The notes under the pieces were generated by a model. It searched no databases. It was not told the DNA's origin and worked only from the letters and a program-made list of their open reading frames with translations. From Auanema rhodensis (lineage: Eukaryota > Nematoda > Chromadorea > Rhabditida > Rhabditidae), in the NCBI GenBank assembly GCA_964057225.1, contig OZ059899.1:4030001-4094000 (forward strand): a stretch of 64,000 nucleotides of DNA. The letters are read 5' to 3'. Every line of letters starts with the position of its first letter. The first letter of the stretch is position 1. Positions 1-9,500 of the stretch are shown here, in pieces. The position numbers were made by a program, and so were the translations under genes.

Positions 1-127
1 AATTTTTTCGTTGAATAACATTGTCCATCGTCTTTGCCTTGAAAAAAGGAATCTAAAAACATCTACTTTTTGCTAAATTATTCCGAAATTTCTCGAAAAA
101 ATTTTTGTCAAAATGTTTTTGGAAGCA

Positions 128-155
128 ATGTTGAGTGTACATGGAAACTCAACAT
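128..155. repeat. Dyad 1 of the satellite monomer
   Basis: Perfect 9-bp inverted repeat ATGTTGAGT / ACTCAACAT with a 10-nt loop, shown for the first monomer and recurring every 351 bp throughout both blocks. It lies in the most conserved part of the monomer (monomer positions about 107-200). One copy (near 51728) carries a C-to-G change in the right arm, and two copies (near 46460 and 48917) carry a G-to-A change in the loop. It could form a cruciform or an RNA hairpin. Function is unknown. Confidence 0.85.
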
Positions 156-238
156 ACACTAATGCATCATTTTTCAAACGATCATAACTAATTTTTGTAT
201 TAAGCGTTTCTCAATGTAGTATAGTGCATTCGATGCGG

Positions 239-289
239 ATTTTTAAGCTGCGTCGATCTGTGTTATCAGATTTGCGCTAGCTTAAAAAT
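239..289. repeat. Dyad 2 of the satellite monomer (compound)
   Basis: An 11-bp perfect inverted repeat, ATTTTTAAGCT / AGCTTAAAAAT, at 239-249 and 279-289. GCG/CGC continues the pairing inwards with a one-base bulge. The spacer holds a second small hairpin, ATCTG / CAGAT, at 256-260 and 267-271. The arrangement recurs in every monomer. A common variant changes ATCTG to TTCTG, which removes the outermost inner pair, so the inner hairpin is less constrained than the outer arms. Confidence 0.8.
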
Positions 290-306
290 GCACCGAGATA
301 TCAACT

Positions 307-328
307 GATATAAGTTTACACTTATATC
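307..328. repeat. Dyad 3 of the satellite monomer; retrotransposon target
   Basis: Perfect 9-bp inverted repeat GATATAAGT / ACTTATATC with a 4-nt loop (TTAC here, TCAC in most copies), the tightest hairpin of the monomer. Recurs every 351 bp. Disrupted copies are rare: GATTAAAGT near 15032, and CTTAAAACC near 15747, 22767 and 27330. The retrotransposon inserted with the TAAG at monomer positions 311-314 as its target duplication, at the edge of this loop. Confidence 0.85.
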
Positions 329-3300
329 CTCGATTTTCACCCTGAAGAATTAATTTTTTCGTTGAATAGCATTGTCCATCGTCTTTGCCTTGAAAAAAGG
401 AATCTAAAAACATCTACTTTTTGCTAAATTATTTTAAAATTTTTCGAAAAAATTTTTGTCAAAATGTTTTTGGAAGCAATGTTGAGTGTACATGGAAACT
501 CAACATACACTAATGCATCATTTTTCAAACGATCATAACTAATTTTTGTATTAAGCGTTTCTCAATGTAGTATAGTGCATTCGATGCGGATTTTTAAGCT
601 GCGTCGATCTGTGTTATCAGATTTGCGCTAGCTTAAAAATGCACCGAGATATCAACTGATATAAGTTCACACTTATATCCTCGATTTTCACCCTGAAGAA
701 TTGATTTTTTCGTTGAATAACATTGTCCATCGTCTTTGCCTTGAAAAATGGAATCTAAAAACATCTACTTTTTGCTAAATTATTTTGAAATTTTTCGAAA
801 AAAGTTTTGTCAAAATGTTTTTGGAAGCAATGTTGAGTGTACATGGAAACTCAACATACACTAATGCATCATTTTTCAAACGATCATAACTAATTTTTGT
901 ATTAAGCGTTTCTCAATGTAGTATAGTGCATTCGATGCGGATTTTTAAGCTGCGTCGTTCTGTGTTATTAGATTTGCGCTAGCTTAAAAATGCAACGAGA
1001 TATCAACTGATATAAGTTCACACTTATATCCTCGATTTTCACCCTGAAGAATTAATTTTTTCGTTGAATAACATTGTCCATCGTCTTTGCCTTGAAAAAA
1101 GGAATCTAAAAACATCTACTTTTTGCTAAATTATTCCGAAATTTCTCGAAAAAATTTTTGTCAAAATGTTTTTGGAAGCAATGTTGAGTGTACATGGAAA
1201 CTCAACATACACTAATGCATCATTTTTCAAACGATCATAACTAATTTTTGTATTAAGCGTTTCTCAATGTAGTATAGTGCATTCGATGCGGATTTTTAAG
1301 CTGCGTCGATCTGTGTTATCAGATTTGCGCTAGCTTAAAAATGCACCGAGATATCAACTGATATAAGTTCACACTTATATCCTCGATTTTCACCCTGAAG
1401 AATTGATTTTTTCGTTGAATAACATTGTCCATCGTCTTTGCCTTGAAAAATGGAATCTAAAAACATCTACTTTTTGCTAAATTATTTTGAAATTTTTCGA
1501 AAAAATTTTTGTCAAAATGTTTTTGGAAGCAATGTTGAGTGTACATGGAAACTCAACATACACTAATGCATCATTTTTCAAACGATCATAACTAATTTTT
1601 GTATTAAGCATTTCTCAATGTAGTATAGTGCATTCGATGCGGATTTTTAAGCTGCGTCGATCTATGTTATCAGATTTGCGCTAGCTTAAAAATGCACCAA
1701 GATATCAACTGATATAAGTTCACACTTATATCCTCGATTTTCACCCTGAAGAATTAATTTTTTCGTTGAATAACATTGTCCATCGTCTTTGCCTTGAAAA
1801 AAGGAATCTAAAAACATCTACTTTTTGCTAAATTATTCCGAAATTTCTCGAAAAAATTTTTGTCAAAATGTTTTTGGAAGCAATGTTGAGTGTACATGGA
1901 AACTCAACATACACTAATGCATCATTTTTCAAACGATCATAACTAATTTTTGTATTAAGCGTTTCTCAATGTAGTATAGTGCATTCGATGCGGATTTTTA
2001 AGCTGCGTCGATCTGTGTTATCAGATTTGCGCTAGCTTAAAAATGCACCGAGATATCAACTGATATAAGTTCACACTTATATCCTCGATTTTCACCCTGA
2101 AGAATTGATTTTTTCGTTGAATAACATTGTCCATCGTCTTTGCCTTGAAAAATGGAATCTAAAAACATCTACTTTTTGCTAAATTATTTTGAAATTTTTC
2201 GAAAAAAGTTTTGTCAAAATGTTTTTGGAAGCAATGTTGAGTGTACATGGAAACTCAACATACACTAATGCATCATTTTTCAAACGATCATAACTAATTT
2301 TTGTATTAAGCGTTTCTCAATGTAGTATAGTGCATTCGATGCGGATTTTTAAGCTGCGTCGTTCTGTAATATCAGATTTGCGCTAGCTTAAAAATGCAAC
2401 GAGATATCAACTGATATAAGTTCACACTTATATCCTCGATTTTCACCCTGAAGAATTAATTTTTTCGTTGAATAACATTGTCCATCGTCTTTGCCTTGAA
2501 AAAAGGAATCTAAAAACATCTACTTTTTGCTAAATTATTTCGAAATTTCTCGAAAAAATTTTTGTCAAAATGTTTTTGGAAGCAATGTTGAGTGTACATG
2601 GAAACTCAACATACACTAATGCATCATTTTTCAAACGATCATAACTAATTTTTGTATTAAGCGTTTCTCAATGTAGTATAGTGCATTCGATGCGGATTTT
2701 TAAGCTGCGTCGATCTGTGTTATCAGATTTGCGCTAGCTTAAAAATGCACCGAGATATCAACTGATATAAGTTCACACTTATATCCTCGATTTTCACCCT
2801 GAAGAATTGATTTTTTCGTTGAATAACATTGTCCATCGTCTTTGCCTTGAAAAATGGAATCTAAAAACATCTACTTTTTGCTAAATTATTTTGAAATTTT
2901 TCGAAAAAAGTTTTGTCAAAATGTTTTTGGAAGCAATGTTGAGTGTACATGGAAACTCAACATACACTAATGCATCATTTTTCAAACGATCATAACTAAT
3001 TTTTGTATTAAGCGTTTCTCAATGTAGTATAGTGCATTCGATGCGGATTTTTAAGCTGCGTCGATCTGTGTTATCAGATTTGCGCTAGCTTAAAAATGCA
3101 CCGAGATATCAACTGATATAAGTTCACACTTATATCCTCGATTTTCACCCTGAAGAATTGATTTTTTCGTTGAATAACATTGTCCATCGTCTTTGCCTTG
3201 AAAAATGGAATCTAAAAACATCTACTTTTTGCTAAATTATTTTGAAATTTTTCGAAAAAAGTTTTGTCAAAATGTTTTTGGAAGCAATGTTGAGTGTACA

Positions 3301-5926
3301 TGGAAACTCAACATACACTAATGCATCATTTTTCAAACGATCATAACTAATTTTTGTATTAAGCGTTTCTCAATGTAGTATAGTGCATTCGATGCGGATT
3401 TTTAAGCTGCGTCGTTCTGTGTTATCAGATTTGCGCTAGCTTAAAAATGCAACGAGATATCAACTGATATAAGTTCACACTTATATCCTCGATTTTCACC
3501 CTGAAGAATTAATTTTTTCGTTGAATAACATTGTCCATCGTCTTTGCCTTGAAAAAAGGAATCTAAAAACATCTACTTTTTGCTAAATTATTTCGAAATT
3601 TCTCGAAAAAATTTTTGTCAAAATGTTTTTGGAAGCAATGTTGAGTGTACATGGAAACTCAACATACACTAATGCATCATTTTTCAAACGATCATAACTA
3701 ATTTTTGTATTAAGCGTTTCTCAATGTAGTATAGTGCATTCGATGCGGATTTTTAAGCTGCGTCGATCTGTGTTATCAGATTTGCGCTAGCTTAAAAATG
3801 CACCGAGATATCAACTGATATAAGTTCACACTTATATCCTCGATTTTCACCCTGAAGAATTGATTTTTTCGTTGAATAACATTGTCCATCGTCTTTGCCT
3901 TGAAAAATGGAATCTAAAAACATCTACTTTTTGCTAAATTATTTTGAAATTTTTCGAAAAAAGTTTTGTCAAAATGTTTTTGGAAGCAATGTTGAGTGTA
4001 CATGGAAACTCAACATACACTAATGCATCATTTTTCAAACGATCATAACTAATTTTTGTATTAAGCGTTTCTCAATGTAGTATAGTGCATTCGATGCGGA
4101 TTTTTAAGCTGCGTCGATCTGTGTTATCAGATTTGCGCTAGCTTAAAAATGCACCGAGATATCAACTGATATAAGTTCACACTTATATCCTCGATTTTCA
4201 CCCTGAAGCATTGATTTTTTCGTTGAATAACATTGTCCATCGTCTTTGCCTTGAAAAATGGAATCTAAAAACATCTACTTTTTGCTAAATTATTTTGAAA
4301 TTTTTCGAAAAAAGTTTTGTCAAAATGTTTTTGGAAGCAATGTTGAGTGTACATGGAAACTCAACATACACTAATGCATCATTTTTCAAACGATCATAAC
4401 TAATTTTTGTATTAAGCGTTTCTCAATGTAGTATAGTGCATTCGATGCGGATTTTTAAGCTGCGTCGATCTGTGTTATCAGATTTGCGCTAGCTTAAAAA
4501 TGCACCGAGATATCAACTGATATAAGTTCACACTTATATCCTCGATTTTCACCCTGAAGAATTGATTTTTTCGTTGAATAACATTGTCCATCGTCTTTGC
4601 CTTGAAAAATGGAATCTAAAAACATCTACTTTTTGCTAAATTATTTTGAAATTTTTCGAAAAAAGTTTTGTCAAAATGTTTTTGGAAGCAATGTTGAGTG
4701 TACATGGAAACTCAACATACACTAATGCATCATTTTTCAAACGATCATAACTAATTTTTGTATTAAGCGTTTCTCAATGTAGTATAGTGCATTCGATGCG
4801 GATTTTTAAGCTGCGTCGATCTGTGTTATCAGATTTGCGCTAGCTTAAAAATGCACCGAGATATCAACTGATATAAGTTCACACTTATATCCTCGATTTT
4901 CACCCTGAAGCATTGATTTTTTCGTTGAATAACATTGTCCATCGTCTTTGCCTTGAAAAATGGAATCTAAAAACATCTACTTTTTGCTAAATTATTTTGA
5001 AATTTTTCGAAAAAAGTTTTGTCAAAATGTTTTTGGAAGCAATGTTGAGTGTACATGGAAACTCAACATACACTAATGCATCATTTTTCAAACGATCATA
5101 ACTAATTTTTGTATTAAGCGTTTCTCAATGTAGTATAGTGCATTCGATGCGGATTTTTAAGCTGCGTCGATCTGTGTTATCAGATTTGCGCTAGCTTAAA
5201 AATGCACCGAGATATCAACTGATATAAGTTCACACTTATATCCTCGATTTTCACCCTGAAGAATTAATTTTTTCGTTGAATAACATTGTCCATCGTCTTT
5301 GCCTTGAAAAAAGGAATCTAAAAACATCTACTTTTTGCTAAATTATTTTGAAATTTTTCGAAAAAAGTTTTGTCAAAATGTTTTTGGAAGCAATGTTGAG
5401 TGTACATGGAAACTCAACATACACTAATGCATCATTTTTCAAACGATCATAACTAATTTTTGTATTAAGCGTTTCTCAATGTAGTATAGTGCATTCGATG
5501 CGGATTTTTAAGCTGCGTCGTTCTGTGTTATCAGATTTGCGCTAGCTTAAAAATGCACCGAGATATGAACTGATATAAGTTCACACTTATATCCTCGATT
5601 TTCACCCTGAAGAATTAATTTTTTCGTTGAATAACATTGTCCATCGTCTTTGCCTTGAAAAAAGGAATCTAAAAACATCTACTTTTTGCTAAATTATTTT
5701 GAAATTTTTCGAAAAAAGTTTTGTCAAAATGTTTTTGGAAGCAATGTTGAGTGTACATGGAAACTCAACATACACTAATGCATCATTTTTCAAACGATCA
5801 TAACTAATTTTTGTATTAAGCGTTTCTCAATGTAGTATAGTGCATTCGATGCGGATTTTTAAGCTGCGTCGTTCTGTGTTATCAGATTTGCGCTAGCTTA
5901 AAAATGCAACGAGATATCAACTGATA

Positions 5927-5930
5927 TAAG
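5927..5930. repeat. Target-site duplication, left copy
   Basis: TAAG immediately outside the left LTR, matched by TAAG at 11174-11177 outside the right LTR. The uninterrupted satellite has a single TAAG here, inside GATATAAGTTCAC. A 5-bp reading (ATAAG) is possible if the terminal A of the right LTR is assigned to the host. The TG start of the LTR on the minus strand favours 4 bp. Confidence 0.9.
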
Positions 5931-5981
5931 AGTCAAAAGACTGTATAATAAAAAAGGAAAAAAAATAAAAAAATAAAAGAA

Positions 5982-5987
5982 TTTATT
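5982..5987 (-). terminator. Polyadenylation signal AATAAA in 3' LTR
   Basis: AATAAA on the minus strand, about 50 nt before the LTR end and followed in the sense direction by a T-rich stretch. This is the normal position for 3' end formation of the element RNA. The equivalent in the 5' LTR is at 10745-10750. Assigned by motif and position only. Confidence 0.5.
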
Positions 5988-6346
5988 AAAAAATTAGAAA
6001 AATAAAAGACAGACTTAAACTGATTAAAATATATCACAATTATCTTATATCAACAATTTTAGGTAAACAATTGATCTTATCACTAATCTTAGATGTGCAT
6101 GCTTGATAATCTGATTACGGTAGTTGATCTTGGCAACATGCCCAAAGTTGTAACTTTGTTAGAACTTGTCTAAATGAAATAAGAATGATATATTCGTGCT
6201 TGTCGTTGCAAGACGAATTCAACTGTACTATATTCATGTAGTTAACTATATGTAGTTAAGTATGTGATTTTATATGATATAGGTTTTATCAATGTTTTAC
6301 ATACTTCTCAAGATAATATAATGTTTAACGTACTCAACAGAGTGTT

Positions 6347-6374
6347 TGTGGATAACTATACGTTATATACCACA
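6347..6374 (-). other. TATAC-loop hairpin in LTR
   Basis: Arms TGTGG+ATAAC and GTTAT+CCACA around the 5-nt loop TATAC (plus strand), with a 3-nt bulge ATA on one side. Same loop and closing C-G pair as the leader hairpins at 10331-10642. The copy in the 5' LTR is at 11110-11137. It lies between the LTR start and the TATA motif, so in RNA it would be present only near the 3' end. Confidence 0.6.
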
Positions 6375-6410
6375 TGAAACATAGGTGGGTAACTATAGCC
6401 AACTGCGACA

Positions 6411-6420
6411 TCCCCGTCCT
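6411..6420 (-). other. Polypurine tract
   Basis: On the minus strand this reads AGGACGGGGA, directly before the TGTCGC start of the 3' LTR. This is the position and composition expected for the primer of plus-strand DNA synthesis in LTR elements. One C interrupts the purine run. Confidence 0.75.
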
Positions 6421-6521
6421 ACAAAAAATTCTCGTCCTCGAGAAATAAATTCTCTTTATTAACGTAATAGACATATAAAACAAGACATAGCAACCTTGTA
6501 CAAGAAAAAAATTAACATCAA
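6421..6521 (-). other. Element 3' untranslated stretch
   Basis: About 100 nt between the ORF stop (TGA at 6522-6524) and the polypurine tract. No ORF starting with ATG was seen. It contains the restriction-like palindrome CTCGAG (6437-6442). Nothing else is recognised. Confidence 0.6.
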
Positions 6522-9500
6522 TCAATGTTTATGAAAGGGTGTGTGGCGGGATTTGAAAGAAACATTTTGTTTCACGTGGTGTAATTGATTATTTGCGCGC
6601 TTTGGAACATTTTGAGCGCTAGTGCGTTTTTTGCGATCCACCCTGTTAAACATAGTGGCCATACCAAGCCCTAAAAGGTTTTTCTTGAGCATAGTTGTAT
6701 AATTTTTCAAATCATCAACTCTTATACGGTCAGTTGATTTATTATAAGGTAATGGGCCACCCGAATGCCAAAAATGAGTAATTAAAGGTAAATCGTTTTT
6801 ACGACAACCAACATACTGAACGAAACAAGACTCATTAAGAGAATGTAACTGGAATTTCAAAAGCTCCGTTTCTTTTTCCCACACTTCCATTGAGTCAAAA
6901 AATTTATGATCGTCGTAGCGACATAAAGGACTCAGTAATACTATATGCGCTTGCAACACTACCCCCAAACGTGACAAAATTCTCAAAATTTCTTGAATTT
7001 CGGAAGTATTTGTAATCATTGGTAGTGTTACAAAAGCATATTTCAAATTTACTTTGTTCAGTAAATATCGTGGGATATCTTCTTTCATTGAAGAATATTC
7101 AACTGAACGACCATAAGGAAATTCAAATTCTGTTAACCCGCTATAGTTTTTAGGGTAGAAGAAAATATCTTCTTTAACTCTCTTTTCTTCCCGAGAAATT
7201 TTTCCTAACGATAAAAGAAAAGCTTTTGAGGCGTTGTCTTCTGACATTCCGAAAAGGGCGCATTCTGTGAATGTTAGATGATAATTCTCTAACAATGGAT
7301 AATCTATTTTAGCGTGTAAACAATTTTTCCGTTGAATACAAAATGCTTCAGCCATGCTTGTTGCTTGCGGCATGACTTGCATACGATTAATAACATTGAG
7401 TTTTTGATCAATCCATATTTTTGGATTCTCTAAAACTTCGATAAACTGGGCCAGACGATATGTATTTGAAATTTGTAGTCCTTTGAGTGGTATCGGACAT
7501 TTCTCTCCAAAAATGGAGCCATAAGTTGCTGTTTTCCAACTGCACTGTTCTTCATATCCGTCGTTTCTTTGTATTTTTCCCGAACATTTATACAAAGGGT
7601 GGCAGGCTTGATCAGGAGTTATGATCAGGTTTCTGAAACAAATACGATTACACTTTTTTTTTCTGTTACGTTTTGTTTCAGCAGTTACTACTCCCAAATT
7701 ATCAGGGATTTTATGTAGTAGATCTGTTTGAACTTTTAGAGGTTCATTATTTTCCTCTAGTTCATTAATAAATGCAGAAGTGTTATATTTTGATATCACT
7801 CTGTACGGTCCTCGAAAATCGAAAGCTTGTTTCTTATTCGGATCACCTCTTTTTTCAAAAGGTGTTTTAATGAAAACTCGATCACTTATTTTTGGTGAAT
7901 CGGATTTTTTCTCACTCTTTTTATCAGAGTATGATTTAAACCTTTTTTTGGTTTTATCATTCCTATTTTTATTTTCTATTGAAACAATAGGAAGAGCCAT
8001 AGCACTATTGCTAGGTTCATTCAATCTCTTGTTTAGAAGATTTTTGAAAACCTTCTTAAATCCGTTCCTGACTCTAATAGGAACAGGTCGAACTTTCAAT
8101 CTGATTGGTTTTGTGACCATATCAGTATGTGTTAGGTCGGCTTCATTTAGAGCAACCTGCACATTATTTTTAACTAACCCCAAATTGGGAGCTTTAAACT
8201 TTTGACTCTCAAAAGTTCGTTTATCCAATCGGTAAGAGTCCTGATGCTGTATTTCGCATTCGTGTTCAGGTTTTTCTCTCAAACTGATCTTTTTTATCGC
8301 TGGATTTGGCTCTATTGTTTCAAAACCAAATCTCCAGTGACCTATAAATTCTCCTGCCTTAATCATCACAGGGTTGTCCGTGTTATTATGTAAATTCACG
8401 GTTGATATATTATCTTTGATGGGATATATTCCCGAAACTGCAACAGCAGTTAGAGCGTTAAAAAACATTTCTCTTTTTATTGAAATCGCGTCACAAGAAA
8501 CTAACACTTGATTTTGCGAAAAAGGAGGTAAATACACTCTTTTTAGAGTCATTGCTTTAGTTTTATTGAACTTTAAGCATATGTCTAAAGAATTCAAACA
8601 ATTTGTACCCAATATCATTTGATTTTCTTTGTTTTTGCTGACTAAAAAGTCAACAATTGCCTCTTTGTGGTTTTCATCACACAAAACAGACATTCGCACG
8701 GCGCCAACAAAATGCATTTGATCACCTGATGCGTTAACTATGAACTTTTTATTAGTCCATGGTAATTCCACTATTCTTTCATCTGCGTTGATTTTTTTTT
8801 GTTTCAACGAATCGATTACTCGAACTAGCAATGATGAACTGATGACCGAAATTTGCGATCCAGTATCTAGTAATGCATCATGCATATGGACTTGACATAA
8901 AGTCATTCTCCCTAATGCTGGTTTACCAAACAATGGGGGGTTTCTCAAATCACTTGAAGTGATTTGGATTGCTCGATTCCAACTCTCAGCTTTTCTGTTA
9001 ATGCTGGGTGGTTCTCGAGGAGTATTAAGTCTACTTTCATTCTCTATTCTCTCATTTTGTCTTTTAAAACATACGTTTGCAGTATGTCCTTTTTTATTAC
9101 AGTTCACACAAATAATTTCATTATTATTAGTGTTTCTCACTCTTCTCTCATCGGAGATATGTGGATATTGTTTCCGGCTCAAGTTTTGTTTCTGCTCGGA
9201 TTCATTGGATTGATTGATTGAACGAGTTAACTTATTTCGTTCACATCTGAGGGCGATTTGTTTTACTTTTTCGTAAATTTCTTCGTCCTCCTCATCCTCT
9301 ATTTTTTCAAGGATGGAAACTCCACAAGAACAATTACAAAGTTCTTGGTACAGTTTATTTGCTCTTTCGAACGATAATAAACCAGGAATTAAATCTGGAT
9401 TAGCCAGTTGAGTCAGTTTTTCTAACTCATCGCAGTAATTTACTAACGACTGGGATCTATTCCATTTCAAACTTTTCAAGTTTTCAGTAGCCTGCATTCT

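Larger units (their letters stand above)
1..5930. repeat. 351-bp satellite array, left block
   Basis: Head-to-tail satellite. Monomers, phased on the first base of the window, start at 1, 352, 703, 1054 and so on to 5617, a strict 351-bp step with no indels. There are 16 complete copies plus the first 314 nt of a copy broken by the retrotransposon. Variant types are visible. One begins TAATTTTTT and carries TCCGAAATTTCTCG or TCGAAATTTCTCG near monomer position 82. Another begins TGATTTTTT and carries AAAAATGG near position 37 and GAAAAAAGTTTTG near position 95. These alternate loosely, giving a rough 702-bp dimer pattern between 703 and 3160, followed by runs of the second type between about 3862 and 5265. 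No coding potential is seen. Role is inferred only as structural heterochromatin. Confidence 0.97.
5931..6410 (-). repeat. 3' LTR
   Basis: 480-bp long terminal repeat. It appears identical to 10694-11173 when compared block by block. On the minus strand it starts TGTCGCAGTT and ends CTTTTGACT, so the 3' terminus is not the usual CA. It contains a minus-strand TATAAAA at 6268-6274, an AATAAA at 5982-5987, an A/T-rich tail (5941-6000) and several inverted repeats: 6192-6218 (about 10 bp with one bulge), 6242-6259 (7-bp arms TTAACTA/TAGTTAA) and 6347-6374 (a hairpin with loop TATAC). Confidence 0.95.

Noticed and set aside
5-21. Possible CENP-B box (TTCGTTGAATAAC in each monomer)
   Set aside because: Only the first half resembles the box. 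The essential CGGG part is absent (ACAT instead), so no claim is made.
1-351. Monomer as an ancient dimer of two about 175-bp halves
   Set aside because: Only a short likeness (TAATTTTTTCGTTGAAT and TAATTTTTGTATTAAG) is seen between the halves, which is weak in AT-rich sequence.
340-380. Hammerhead ribozyme, as found in some satellite DNAs (CTGAAGA in each monomer)
   Set aside because: CTGAAGA fits the CTGANGA core, but no stem II followed by GAAA and no closing stems I or III could be drawn around it.
1-5930. CRISPR-like array
   Set aside because: Repeats are contiguous 351-bp units without unique spacers; this is satellite DNA.
6192-6259. LTR inverted repeats (6192-6218, 6242-6259) as transcription-factor sites or a TAR-like element
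   Set aside because: The inverted repeats are real but AT-rich, and there is no comparison to show conservation, so no function is assigned.
6334-6525. 63-codon minus-strand frame overlapping the end of the main ORF and the 3' LTR
   Set aside because: Its first codon is TTG, not ATG, and it runs into the LTR through U3 signals. Nothing in the product resembles an envelope or other known protein.
6522-7690. Envelope gene at the 3' end of the element
   Set aside because: The region is fused in frame to the integrase tail and shows no signal peptide, transmembrane anchor or furin-like site.
7780-9221. Plus-strand frames opposite the gag-pol ORF (7780-8205, 8202-8393, 8959-9213, 8964-9221)
   Set aside because: Hydrophobic shadow translations of the antisense strand of a clear retroelement ORF.
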